The position numbers and the translations under genes were made by a program. The notes below the pieces were generated by a model that searched no databases, had not been told where the DNA came from, and saw only the letters and a program-made list of their open reading frames with translations. From positions 1 through 64,000 of the forward strand of contig JANQQQ010000033.1 in the NCBI GenBank assembly GCA_028284935.1: a stretch of 64,000 nucleotides of DNA. The letters are read 5' to 3'. This stretch comes from Croceivirga sp. (GTDB taxonomy: Bacteria; Bacteroidota; Bacteroidia; Flavobacteriales; Flavobacteriaceae). Below, one piece after another: positions 54,471 to 62,855 of this stretch; position 1 is the first letter of the stretch; every line of letters begins with the position of its first letter.

Positions 54471-54634
54471 TTACGCCCCAAAATGGGGTGTATAAGTAAT
54501 AAAACGAAACATACAACATAGTACAAAGGTAAATGCAAAACCGAAAGGTTTGTAGCTAGAAATGCGCTACTGCTAGTTTACGAGAAGTGGATACAGTGCA
54601 ATGGATAAGCCTAAAATAAATAAAATTGAAAGTG

Positions 54635-55285
54635 ATGGAAATTAAAGGAAATACCCTAACAGGTATATTATCTACATTAACAGCAATAGCAGTGGCATTT
54701 CTAGGTTATTGGGGCAATCATAAAATTGAATCATTAAATTCTGACCTGAAACAACAGGAAATTGATCTACTTAAAGAAAAATTCAAAGAGCAAATTGCAA
54801 TTAGAAAAGAAACTAACCTAAAAGAATATATTCCTAAAATGGTCTCAGAAGATAAATCAGAAAGAAATATTGGAAGAGCCGTTATCTTTTCACTGTATCC
54901 TAATGAAGCCGTAAATATTTTGACTAGTATTGAAAAGGCCATAACTGATTCAAGTGCCAAAGATGAGGCGAAAGTTGCTAAAAAACAGGCAGAAAAGCTA
55001 AACACGGAAATTGGAGAATGGATAATTATAACTGGGGGAGATAAAACATTGGATGCTGCTCAATACGAAGTCAATAAAGCTAAGAATGAAGGATATAAAC
55101 AAGTGAGTATATATTACAGAAATAATTATTATAGAACCGTAATTGGACCATTTGGTTCTAAAGATGATGCAAGCCTAGAATTAATTGAAATTAAACATCG
55201 TTTAAATAAGTCAGCATATGTAGTAAATCAAAACAGTTGGTGCAAGAGTTCAACAAAAGAGAATGGCTTTATCCAATGTGAATGA
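54635..55285 (+). CDS. Membrane-anchored SPOR-domain protein
   Basis: A 216-residue protein from the ATG at 54635 (MEIKGNTLTGILSTLTAIAVAFLGYWG; an in-frame GTG lies directly before). It has one N-terminal transmembrane helix, a coiled-coil region (KIESLNSDLKQQEIDLLKEKFKEQIAI) and a helical middle. The C-terminal SPOR-like domain (about 130-205) shows GEWIIITGGDKTLDAAQYEVNKA and YYRTVIGPFGSKDDASLELIEIKHRLNKSAYVV. SPOR domains bind denuded peptidoglycan. Its location in an AT-rich insert, away from division genes, is unusual. Confidence 0.7.
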   Translation: MEIKGNTLTGILSTLTAIAVAFLGYWGNHKIESLNSDLKQQEIDLLKEKFKEQIAIRKETNLKEYIPKMVSEDKSERNIGRAVIFSLYPNEAVNILTSIEKAITDSSAKDEAKVAKKQAEKLNTEIGEWIIITGGDKTLDAAQYEVNKAKNEGYKQVSIYYRNNYYRTVIGPFGSKDDASLELIEIKHRLNKSAYVVNQNSWCKSSTKENGFIQCE

Positions 55286-55398
55286 GCCCACTACCGCACA
55301 ACTCCGCCGCGTAGCGCCGTAATATTTTTTGGAAATTGTCATACTCCTCAGAAAATAAAGACCTTTCCAAAAACGGGAAACTTTGCGGATGTTCCTGA

Positions 55399-55534
55399 TT
55401 AATTCCTATCGTGGGCATCAAAAACCTTTCCGCTAACTTTCCAGGTCCCTTCCCCTTTGCTTAAAAGAAAGAAGTCGGTATAACGCACCCCTCCCCAGTT
55501 CAAGGATTCCAACCGAACCACAGCGGCATTCCCC
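55399..55534 (-). pseudogene. Truncated 3' copy of the NTF2-like gene at 57012
   Basis: On the minus strand this reads as the last 44 residues of the 57012 protein (from GNAAVVRLESLNWGG to FDAHDRN) with no amino-acid change. The DNA nevertheless differs at many third positions, and an upstream in-frame stop breaks the remainder. The stop codon and some downstream bases also align. It is a remnant without a start. Confidence 0.8.
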
Positions 55535-55670
55535 CGCTACCGCGCGACGCTGTCACGTGGTTCTTGCACAGCAGGTGTTGCACTGCTCCGGATAACAGGC
55601 CCACAACCCCAGAGAAAAAACCAATAGTTGGTCAGATATGCCTTACTTTTAAAAACTATTTGGCATTTCA

Positions 55671-56894
55671 ATGAACCAAAAGAATAACCTACTGGAAATT
55701 TCAAAAACCCTATTCGCACTCCTACTCCTCTTTTCACTGAATTCTTGCGAAGATTCAGAGCAGAAAGTAACTAAAACCAGAAGCCGGTCCATGGGACCAA
55801 AAAATGGCGCCTTATTCATCGGCGGTGGTGGTATTACGAACGACATGTGGAAGGTGTTTTTTGATTTGGCCGGTGGAACATCAGCCAAACTGGTGGTCAT
55901 CCCAACAGCTTTTGATGAAAACTCCATCAACTATGACCCAGAGTTCAAAATTTTAGAGCGGCAATTCCGGGTTAGAGGCTTCGAGAATATTACATTCCTT
56001 CAGACCAGAGATACAGCGATTGCCAACAGTGATGCATTTGTAGCACCCTTAAAAACGGCCACCGCTGTTTGGTTGACCGGTGGGCGCCAATGGCGCACGG
56101 CAGATACCTATCTCCACACCAAAACCCATCAAGAATTGCGTAAGGTACTGAACCGAGGCGGAATCATAGGCGGTCATTCCGCAGGGGCAACCATTCAAGG
56201 GTCCTATTTGGTACGAGGGGATCGATCGGAAGACGGTAACTACAACATTATGGGTGACCCCGACGAGGGTTTCGGGTTTATCACAAACGTGGCTATTGAC
56301 CAACACCATTTGGAACGGAACAGGCAGTACGATATGTTCGAATTATTAAAGGTCCACCCTCAATTATTGGGAATCGGTGTAGATAAAAATACGGCCATTG
56401 TGGTGCAAGGAAATGAATTTGAAGTCATTGGGGACCGCTATGTGGCCATCTATGATGGCACTTTTTGGTCCGACTATTTTAACGAGATTGATACCCTTGA
56501 AACGGGAAAGGGCAAGTTCTATCTTTTGGAGAATGGCGATAAGTACAACCTCCAAGAAAGACGGGTGCAGCGGAATCGATTTTTAACCCCAATAGCAATG
56601 ACCCCTGCCGAGCAGAACGAATATGTGGGAACGTACTTGTTTGAAAAAAGTAAGGTGTTTTGGAACAATATCGTCTTGGAAAATGACACCTTGAAATTCC
56701 AGGTTGTACGCAGGAGTATTGTCCGCGATCCCATTCCCATTTATCCCTACGGCAAGGATGTATTTTTCGATATGGATGCGGAATTATGGTTTCATTTCAA
56801 AAGGGATAGTTTAGGAAATATCGTTGGATTTGATAAAAAGACCCATCAATTCATCGGTGGACTTAACCAACGATTTGATAAAATTACAGAATAA
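55671..56894 (+). CDS. Cyanophycinase-like (S51) lipoprotein
   Basis: A 407-residue protein with a lipoprotein signal (lipobox SLNSC) and an S51-like type 1 glutamine amidotransferase-like fold (about 45-300). It shows GALFIGGGGITNDMWKVFFDLAGG, AVWLTGGRQWRTADTYL and the nucleophile motif GGHSAGA (S170). Cyanophycinases cut beta-Asp-Arg polymers, but many Bacteroidota members act on other isopeptides. The C-terminal ~90 residues (EQNEYVGTYLFEKSKVFW) form an extra beta-rich module not found in compact members. It is predicted periplasmic and membrane-bound. Confidence 0.8.
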   Translation: MNQKNNLLEISKTLFALLLLFSLNSCEDSEQKVTKTRSRSMGPKNGALFIGGGGITNDMWKVFFDLAGGTSAKLVVIPTAFDENSINYDPEFKILERQFRVRGFENITFLQTRDTAIANSDAFVAPLKTATAVWLTGGRQWRTADTYLHTKTHQELRKVLNRGGIIGGHSAGATIQGSYLVRGDRSEDGNYNIMGDPDEGFGFITNVAIDQHHLERNRQYDMFELLKVHPQLLGIGVDKNTAIVVQGNEFEVIGDRYVAIYDGTFWSDYFNEIDTLETGKGKFYLLENGDKYNLQERRVQRNRFLTPIAMTPAEQNEYVGTYLFEKSKVFWNNIVLENDTLKFQVVRRSIVRDPIPIYPYGKDVFFDMDAELWFHFKRDSLGNIVGFDKKTHQFIGGLNQRFDKITE

Positions 56895-57011
56895 CACCCA
56901 TAGCTCCCGGATAATGGTGTCCTGATTTGCTAGACTATTGCCTTGGGTGGTTTCCTGCTCCCCTAGGTTAAAAACTCCTCCAAAGACAGAAAACCCACTG
57001 AATGTTCTCCA

Positions 57012-57395
57012 TCAATTCCGATCATGGGCATCAAAAACCTTTCCGCTGACCTTCCAGGTGCCTTCCCCTTTGCTTAAAAGAAAGAAATCGGTATAGCGAA
57101 CGCCACCCCAGTTCAAGGATTCCAACCGAACAACGGCGGCATTTCCTTGATAGTCAATATAGGCAATACGGCTTTCCACCCCTTCTGAACCTCCCAATTG
57201 TTCTGCAAATTGCATGGTTTCATCCCTGGTGAGGTTATAAAACTGTCCATCAAGAGTGCCCACCACACGGGTGTGTTCATACCAGTCTTTGGCATAGCCA
57301 CTGGCATCGCCCGTTTTTGCGGATTCCATATACGATTTCAATGCGGTCTCAATGGCACCATATTCCCTAAAGGAATGTTCCGTACTTTTTTCCAT
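57012..57395 (-). CDS. NTF2/SnoaL-like protein (Lumazine_bd_2-like)
   Basis: A 127-residue protein starting MEKSTEHSFREYGAIETALKSYMESAKTGDA, with the cone-shaped NTF2 fold suggested by DWYEHTRVVGTLDGQFYNLTRDE and the strands NAAVVRLESLNWGGVRYTDFFLLSKGEGTWKVSGKVF. Such proteins often serve as isomerases or ligand pockets. It is divergent from an HxlR regulator with twin palindromes in between, so it is probably that regulator's target. A truncated copy lies at 55399-55534. Confidence 0.75.
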   Translation of the reverse strand: MEKSTEHSFREYGAIETALKSYMESAKTGDASGYAKDWYEHTRVVGTLDGQFYNLTRDETMQFAEQLGGSEGVESRIAYIDYQGNAAVVRLESLNWGGVRYTDFFLLSKGEGTWKVSGKVFDAHDRN

Positions 57396-57429
57396 AGTTG
57401 TGTGGTGTTTTTTATGTTGGACAATTAGT

Positions 57430-57483
57430 ATTACTTTCGATGAGCAAGTAAAACTACAATATTACTTTCTAACAGCAAGTAAT
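57430..57483. promoter_or_regulatory. Twin palindromes, candidate HxlR operator
   Basis: TTACTTTCGATGAGCAAGTAA (57431-57451) and TTACTTTCTAACAGCAAGTAA (57462-57482) are two copies of TTACTTTC-N5-GCAAGTAA. Each has TTACTT/AAGTAA arms, and they start 31 bases apart (about three helical turns). They lie between the divergent NTF2-like and HxlR genes, about 35 bases before each start region. HxlR-family proteins bind such palindromes as dimers. Confidence 0.65.
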
Positions 57484-57516
57484 AATTGAAACAAATTCTC
57501 AGAAATAAGAAAAGTT

Positions 57517-57960
57517 ATGTTGACTTCAAACGAGCCTATTGACTTTAGATGCAGTTGTGCCATCACCTCTTCCCTTGATATTTTAGGGGATCGATGGATA
57601 TTGGTCATCATCAAGCAAATGCTTATGGAAAATGTAGAGACCTTTAAAGACTTTGGTGAGCGCCCTGAGGCCATTGCCACCAATGTGCTGACCAAACGGT
57701 TGAAATTATTGGAGGAACTTGGTTTGATCACCAAATCAAGAAAACCCGACAACCAAAAGACCAATTACTATCACCTAACCAAGGAAGCCTTGGAACTGAC
57801 CCCAGTGATTATCGACCTGGCCCTTTGGAGCCATGATAACCTAAGAACCCTAAACCCTACCATTGGGGATTATGAAGAGCTGGAGCATATCAAAGAAAAT
57901 AAGGAGGCGTATTGCCAAAAACTGATCGAGAAGTATCAAGAAAAATTGGCCACTTGGTAA
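57517..57960 (+). CDS. HxlR-family regulator 1
   Basis: A 147-residue winged-helix regulator starting MLTSNEPIDFRCSCAITSSLDILGDRWILVIIKQML. The HxlR features are the C-S-C-A-I cysteine pair near residues 12-15, the ILGDRWILVII helix and TNVLTKRLKLLEELGLI for DNA recognition. HxlR proteins often use such a cysteine for thiol or electrophile sensing. It is divergent from the NTF2-like gene, with the twin palindromes between. Confidence 0.9.
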   Translation: MLTSNEPIDFRCSCAITSSLDILGDRWILVIIKQMLMENVETFKDFGERPEAIATNVLTKRLKLLEELGLITKSRKPDNQKTNYYHLTKEALELTPVIIDLALWSHDNLRTLNPTIGDYEELEHIKENKEAYCQKLIEKYQEKLATW

Positions 57961-58044
57961 TGTAGGGCAACGCCACCAAAATGGCCAAGTCCAGGGCCAG
58001 CCATAAAAAATTAAACCCTTAAAAGAAAAACCTATCCTGTACCA

Positions 58045-58734
58045 TTAACCATTCCGTTGGATACAAAAATTGAATTCTGCCATACCCAAGGCGCCCCATA
58101 AGCGTAACCAAATGGGCAGCAGCATTTCCGTACCCCGAGCATTGGTAATGTCCCCCAAATCCAAAATCTGATCGGGGTTCCACCCAAAGGCGTTAAGGAT
58201 TTCCTTGGCCTGGTCCTTGGCCGCTGCATCGTTACCACAGACAAACACATGGTGCATTCCTTCCAGCAGTCCAGGATTGACCATGAGTTGGGCATTCATG
58301 GTGTTCAAGGTCTTTACGACTTTAAGCTTGGGAAAGCGCTGTTGAAGCTGTTCCCCAAGGGAATCGGTATTCACCGGATTCAAGGAAGGCGGCATCCCTC
58401 CACTGAAGTCCAAGGGGTTGGCCACATCAATCAGTACTTTGCCATGCAATACATCCTCTCCCACCTGTTCCAAAACGCTCAGGGAAATCATACCCCCAGT
58501 ACAGTTGAAAAGGAGATCTGCATCCGAAGCCGCCTCTTTAAAAGTCGCCAATGCCAGTTCTTTATGATCTTTATGCCATTCCTTAAAAGGGGGGTTACCG
58601 TACGCATCACTGTTTTCGTTGGCCAGGGTATTGGCCACATTACGAGTGCCCAAGGTGACCGTATGACCCAGTTCCTGCAGTTTTACCCCAATCATCCTAC
58701 CGACCATTCCGGTACCTAAAATTGCTATATTCAT
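58045..58734 (-). CDS. NADPH-dependent F420 reductase-like oxidoreductase
   Basis: A 229-residue protein with an N-terminal Rossmann fold, MNIAILGTGMVGRMIGVKLQELGH then TLGTRNV, characteristic of the F420-reductase (NPD-like) family. LLFNCTGGMISLSVLEQ, LIDVANPLDFSGGMPPSL and VVKTLNTMNAQLMVNP follow. These Bacteroidota proteins lack proof of F420 use, so the cofactor partner is uncertain. It is divergent from the second HxlR gene and is a probable target. Confidence 0.8.
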   Translation of the reverse strand: MNIAILGTGMVGRMIGVKLQELGHTVTLGTRNVANTLANENSDAYGNPPFKEWHKDHKELALATFKEAASDADLLFNCTGGMISLSVLEQVGEDVLHGKVLIDVANPLDFSGGMPPSLNPVNTDSLGEQLQQRFPKLKVVKTLNTMNAQLMVNPGLLEGMHHVFVCGNDAAAKDQAKEILNAFGWNPDQILDLGDITNARGTEMLLPIWLRLWGALGMAEFNFCIQRNG

Positions 58735-58748
58735 CTTAAAACTTTATT

Positions 58749-58763
58749 TTAGTTATATACTAA
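58749..58763. promoter_or_regulatory. Palindrome, candidate operator of HxlR 2
   Basis: TTAGT-TATAT-ACTAA is a palindrome with perfect 5-bp arms in the 64-base region between the divergent reductase and HxlR genes. It may bind the second HxlR regulator. Confidence 0.45.
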
Positions 58764-58798
58764 CAAATCTATAGTGTCCAACACGAGATATCAAGTAG

Positions 58799-59215
58799 GT
58801 GTCAAAAAAGAAAGGCACTATCATTTTTAACAGTGAGGCTTCTATGATCATCAATGGAAAAAAGTACAAATTCCGAATGCTGAACCAGGAATTTCATTGT
58901 GCCCTAGATGTGACCATGCACTACATTGGGGGAAAATGGAAAACGGTGGTACTCTGGTACCTAAGGAAGGACAAAAAACGTTTTGGGGAGCTAAAGGCAC
59001 TAATTCCCGACATTACGGATAAAATGCTCTCCTTACAATTAAAGGCCCTGACCGAAGATGGTATCATCAAGAGAACGGTATATCCGGAAGTGCCCCCCAG
59101 GGTGGAATATGAATTGACCGAAGAGGGGAAATCCCTCTTGCCCGTGATTTTGGCCATCGCCCGCTGGGGAAAGATAAAAGCGAATCGGGAAGGAAAACTG
59201 GTGCCCCATGATTGA
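58799..59215 (+). CDS. HxlR-family regulator 2
   Basis: A 138-residue winged-helix regulator read from GTG at 58799 (an ATG at 58844 is an alternative). It has MHYIGGKWKTVVLWYLRKDKKRFGELKALIPDITDKMLSLQLKALTEDGIIKR and YELTEEGKSLLPVI, the HxlR DNA-binding helix and wing. The single cysteine lies in EFHCALDVTMHY, as is usual. It is divergent from the F420-reductase-like gene. Confidence 0.85.
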   Translation: MSKKKGTIIFNSEASMIINGKKYKFRMLNQEFHCALDVTMHYIGGKWKTVVLWYLRKDKKRFGELKALIPDITDKMLSLQLKALTEDGIIKRTVYPEVPPRVEYELTEEGKSLLPVILAIARWGKIKANREGKLVPHD

Positions 59216-59310
59216 GCAGAAGGCTATTTGTAGGGGCTGGTGGAGTGGTTGAACCGTTTAGATAACTAAAAACTTAGCTCCTCCCTTTTCCTCTCTGGTC
59301 ATTCAATTAA

Positions 59311-59430
59311 GCTCCTTTCCCTAGACAGGGAAAGGTGTCCGAATATCATGAGGACGGAAAGGGTAGAAAAAACCATCCCTTCCGTCATTTCGTTGCCGAA
59401 ATGCCACCTTCCCTTAACCAAGGGAAGGAA
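59311..59430. repeat. Nested inverted repeat, MITE-like
   Basis: Two hairpins, CCTTTCCC-TAGACA-GGGAAAGG (about 59314-59335) and CCTTCCCTT-AACC-AAGGGAAGG (about 59407-59428), are themselves approximate inverses of each other. They flank GACGGAAAGGG and CCCTTCCGTC. The stretch therefore reads as one large palindrome with hairpin ends, a common layout for short non-coding repeats. Nothing else was seen at 59216-59486. Confidence 0.5.
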
Positions 59431-59486
59431 TTTTAGGTACTGTTTTAGTAGTTTTGACCTGTCCATTAAAACGGTATACCCTACAC

Positions 59487-60047
59487 ATGAACACAAAGAC
59501 GACCATTTTAGCAATTCTCACCCTGCTTTTTCTCGCCTGCCAACGTCCCCAGGAAGAACAGCTGGCCCGTGATTATTACCAAGCCCTGAATAGATCTGAT
59601 TTTGAACGCATCGCCCAATTGCAGTTTGATAGCGTCAGGGTTAAGGAAGGCCCCTATAACACGGCTTATTCCATAAATGATTATGTCAACTGGTTGCAAT
59701 GGGATTCCGTTTTTCGACCCACCTATGAGATTCTTGATCTAAAAACCGATGAAGAGGGGGTCGTGCTCACGGTTTCCAAAGTATGCCAACGGATTCAGTT
59801 CCTCAATGGCGGGCCTATGGTGTCCAAGGAACGCATCCAGTTTAAGGAGGGTAAAATGTATGCATTGGAAATTCAGGAGTTCCTTTCCTTTGATGGTGAC
59901 GGATGGAATACAAAAAAGGAACAGTTGGTCAACTGGATTGCCGAACACCATCCAGAACTGAATGGCTTTATCAATGACCAATCCCTTCAAGGGGGATTGA
60001 ACTACCTCAAAGCTTTGGAATTGTATGCAAAGCGTTCCTCCAATTGA
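59487..60047 (+). CDS. Lipoprotein, NTF2-like in appearance
   Basis: A 186-residue lipoprotein from the ATG at 59487 (MNTKTTILAILTLLFLAC; a start 11 codons upstream lacks a signal). After the lipid-bearing Cys it reads EEQLARDYYQALNRSDFERIAQLQFDSV, followed by beta-rich segments (VVLTVSKVCQRIQFLNGGPM). An alpha start with curved strands suggests an NTF2-like fold, but this is only a guess. Role unknown. Confidence 0.6.
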   Translation: MNTKTTILAILTLLFLACQRPQEEQLARDYYQALNRSDFERIAQLQFDSVRVKEGPYNTAYSINDYVNWLQWDSVFRPTYEILDLKTDEEGVVLTVSKVCQRIQFLNGGPMVSKERIQFKEGKMYALEIQEFLSFDGDGWNTKKEQLVNWIAEHHPELNGFINDQSLQGGLNYLKALELYAKRSSN

Positions 60048-60115
60048 AAAAAATGGAGAACTAAGACTCTCATTGGAAACCGCTGATTAATTTCGTGGCA
60101 CCAAGAATTGGAAGC

Positions 60116-60550
60116 ATGTCCCACCCCTCCTCATTGTCCATATCGGAAGCCCAAAAAGAAGACATCCGGCATATTGTCGATGGTATTAACGATTACAATC
60201 TGAATAGGGTCGCTGCTTCGGCCCCAGCTTGGACCCCCATGGAATTTGTGGCAAGGGATCAACGGGGCGAGCTCATCGGAGGTATCTTAGGGGGCATTGG
60301 CTACTGGAGTGGATTGGAAATCAAATTGCTCTGGGTGGCCGAAGAACACCGAAATAAGGGCTATGGTACCCAAATACTTAAACATATGGAAGAGAAGGCC
60401 AAAGCAAAAGGGGCCATCATTGCCATGTTGGACACCTTTGATTTTCAGGCGGAGGGGTTTTATCTTAAAAATGGGTATGAACCCATTGGTGAAATCAAGG
60501 ATTTTCCGAAAGGGCACCGCAGGATCTATTTTTCAAAACGTTTGGTCTAG
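60116..60550 (+). CDS. GNAT-family N-acetyltransferase
   Basis: A 144-residue acetyltransferase from the ATG at 60116 (an in-frame GTG at 60095 is an alternative). It carries the GNAT core IKLLWVAEEHRNKGYGTQILKHMEEKAKAKG, with acetyl-CoA-binding HRNKGYG (the Q/RxxGxG/A motif) and the C-terminal FYLKNGYEPIGEIKDFPKGH. The final segments resemble members that acetylate small amines, but the substrate is not readable. Confidence 0.85.
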   Translation: MSHPSSLSISEAQKEDIRHIVDGINDYNLNRVAASAPAWTPMEFVARDQRGELIGGILGGIGYWSGLEIKLLWVAEEHRNKGYGTQILKHMEEKAKAKGAIIAMLDTFDFQAEGFYLKNGYEPIGEIKDFPKGHRRIYFSKRLV

Positions 60551-60643
60551 TTTTTTAAACTAGAAGCTTTAGCGAACATTTTTAAGAGCTTATCCCAATA
60601 GACCTTCCCTTTTTTTCGTTATTCCCTTAAAACAATACAACTT

Positions 60644-61738
60644 TTGAAAAAAGGAAGAAATTCTTGGATATCAGTGGTATCGCTTTCACTAGTAATTTTA
60701 GGCTGTTCCAATGATAGGGAAACTCCCACAATGGAACAGTCCGAACGTTCCTTTTCCATGGGTTTCACCACCTGGAGCTTTGGTCCCAATCTACAGGATG
60801 TGAATACCACCTATGACTTTATTGCTGCCAATGCTGATGTGTATATTGAACACTTGGATGGTACCATTCCCTGGAATGCCTATATCAATAATCTGCCCCT
60901 ACCTACCGAATTCACCAATGAAATGGAAGGAAAGGCAAGTCGGAAAATCCCAAACACGGATTTGGTGCTTTCCATAGGCTTGCTCAATATCGATAGGGAT
61001 GACTTGGAGACCGATTTTGACGGTTCCGTCCCTGTCTATAATCAGTTGAACGATGCGGCAATCGTAGATGCCTACACCCAGCATGTGGAGTATCTAGTTG
61101 ACCTGTTTGCACCGGACTATTTGGTTGTCGCCATCGAGGTGAACGAACTGCCGCTTAAAAACCCTGTTTTGTGGGAAGGCTATACGCGCTTAATCAATGC
61201 CGTCATCCAACGAACCAAAGCTAGTTTTCCGAATCTGGAACTCTCCGTTTCCATTTCCCTGCACAACCTTTTTGAACCCAATGTTGCCGATGCCCAAGGG
61301 TATATTACTTCCGTATTTGAACACGTCAATCAAATGGATTTTGTGGCCATCAGCTACTATCCCTTTTTAAAGAATCAACGTACGGTTGAAGCCTTTCAAG
61401 CCACCTTGGACTTTTTGCACGCCAATACCAGCAAACCCATTGCTATTGTGGAAAGTGGGCATCTTGCTGAAAATTTGATCATACCCAATCTCAATGTGGA
61501 TATCAGCGGAAATCCAATGGAACAAAATGCCTTTTTGGAAACCCTTTTGACCAATGCCCAAACCCAAGACTACGAAATGGTGGTTTGGTGGGCCCATCGG
61601 GACTACGATGCGCTTTGGGAAGTATTTCCACACGAAGTACGGGATATTGGGCAGTTATGGCGGGATACCGGGCTTCTGGATGAAAACGGTGTGGAGCGTT
61701 CGGCGTTTGCCACGTGGCAATCTTTCTTTGAAGAATAG
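60644..61738 (+). CDS. Clan GH-A-like glycosidase lipoprotein, uncharacterised
   Basis: A 364-residue protein read from TTG at 60644 with lipobox VILGC. The rest looks like a (beta/alpha)8 barrel: FTTWSFGPNLQDVNTTYDFI, DLVVSIG-like strands and ISYYPFL. The pair VNE (E168, after strand 4) and VESG (E270, near strand 7) match the acid/base and nucleophile positions of clan GH-A glycosidases such as GH53 endo-galactanases. The identity of the substrate is unknown, and low overall similarity to named families is likely. Confidence 0.6.
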   Translation: MKKGRNSWISVVSLSLVILGCSNDRETPTMEQSERSFSMGFTTWSFGPNLQDVNTTYDFIAANADVYIEHLDGTIPWNAYINNLPLPTEFTNEMEGKASRKIPNTDLVLSIGLLNIDRDDLETDFDGSVPVYNQLNDAAIVDAYTQHVEYLVDLFAPDYLVVAIEVNELPLKNPVLWEGYTRLINAVIQRTKASFPNLELSVSISLHNLFEPNVADAQGYITSVFEHVNQMDFVAISYYPFLKNQRTVEAFQATLDFLHANTSKPIAIVESGHLAENLIIPNLNVDISGNPMEQNAFLETLLTNAQTQDYEMVVWWAHRDYDALWEVFPHEVRDIGQLWRDTGLLDENGVERSAFATWQSFFEE

Positions 61739-61843
61739 ACCTACCCATAGTACAAAAAACAAAGGCATACTTCACCTCCACTTTTATTTTCTGAGTACCT
61801 TCATTGGAACATTATGTTTTACAGTAAACCCTAGTGGAATGTC

Positions 61844-62767
61844 ATGATGAAAGCTGCTGTTCATACTACATACGGTCCGCCAGAAGTGCTAAAGGTCACC
61901 GAAGTGGAAAAACCCCAACACAAGGACAGGGAAATCTTAGTTAAAATTGAATTCGCGACAGTGACATCCGGGGATGTTCGGCTTCGGGGTTCCGACTTTC
62001 CGCCCTTGTTTTGGCTTCCTGCGCGACTCATCTTCGGTCTGTTCCGACCAAAAAAACAAATTTTGGGGCATGAGCTGTCGGGAACTGTTGAGGCTATTGG
62101 AAGTCAAGTGACGAAGTTCCAAGTAGGCGATGCGGTGTTAGGGACCACCACGATGCTCCGTTCAGGCTCCCATGCCCAATACGTTTGTCTTCCTGAAACC
62201 TGGAAGCAGGGCGTGGTCCTTCATAAACCCAAGGAATTATCCTTTAAAGAGGCCGCTGCCCTTCCCGTAGGTGGAATGACGGCCCTGTTCCTTTTAAAAA
62301 AGGCTGGGCTAAAAAAAGGGATGGACGTGCTTGTTTATGGCGCTTCTGGAAGTGTGGGCAGTTATGCCCTTCAAATCGCCAAAGCCTATGGTGCCCAGGT
62401 GACTACCGTATCCAGTGGGGCCAACTTTGATATGCTCCAATCGCTGGGGGCCGATACCATGCTCGATTATAAAAAGGAAGACTACACGAAAAAAGACCGC
62501 ACCTACGACATCGTGTTTGACGCCGTAGGAAAAACCTCAAAATCCAAAGCCAAAAAGGTGTTAAAACCGGGTGGCGCTTTCGTTTCCATCACATCCATTA
62601 CCGCTGAAAAAAGGGAACAGCTCCAAGAAGTGGTCAACTTGACCGTAAGCGGTAAAATAAAACCTTTTATTGACAAGAAATTCCCTTTGGATGCCATTGT
62701 TGCGGCCCATACCTATGTGGAAACCGGTAGGAAACGGGGGAACGTGGTAATCACCATGGCGAACTAG
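61844..62767 (+). CDS. MDR-family NAD(P)H quinone-oxidoreductase-like enzyme
   Basis: A 307-residue medium-chain dehydrogenase/reductase (an adjacent ATG at 61847 is equally likely). It has the N-terminal GroES-like domain (MKAAVHTTYGPPEVLKVTEVEKP, ILGHELSGTVEAIGSQVTKFQVGDAV) and a Rossmann domain with VLVYGASGSVGSYALQIAKAYG. Residues that would bind catalytic or structural zinc are missing, placing it with quinone oxidoreductase/enoyl-reductase members. Substrate unknown. Confidence 0.85.
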   Translation: MMKAAVHTTYGPPEVLKVTEVEKPQHKDREILVKIEFATVTSGDVRLRGSDFPPLFWLPARLIFGLFRPKKQILGHELSGTVEAIGSQVTKFQVGDAVLGTTTMLRSGSHAQYVCLPETWKQGVVLHKPKELSFKEAAALPVGGMTALFLLKKAGLKKGMDVLVYGASGSVGSYALQIAKAYGAQVTTVSSGANFDMLQSLGADTMLDYKKEDYTKKDRTYDIVFDAVGKTSKSKAKKVLKPGGAFVSITSITAEKREQLQEVVNLTVSGKIKPFIDKKFPLDAIVAAHTYVETGRKRGNVVITMAN

Positions 62768-62855
62768 GGAGCAGTAGGCTACCCAAAATGCTACTTTTCC
62801 TTTAAGTACTTGATATTCCATAAGATATTTTATTTTTAATGGTAAATCAACCAAA

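Larger units (their letters stand above)
52660..55400. other. AT-rich insert with three genes and a broken boundary
   Basis: Base use shifts sharply to AT-rich codons (AAA, AAT, TTA, ATA) compared with the GC-richer genes at 40-51 kb and 55.7 kb onward. The stretch contains a small membrane protein, a frameshifted permease and a SPOR-domain protein. It ends at a truncated copy of an NTF2-like gene. No integrase was seen. Transfer is inferred from composition and the broken gene. The gaps at 54471-54634 and 55286-55398 hold no gene. Confidence 0.5.

Noticed and set aside
54601..54645. Small gene starting at ATG 54601
   Set aside because: It ends after 14 codons and is out of frame with the SPOR-domain gene.
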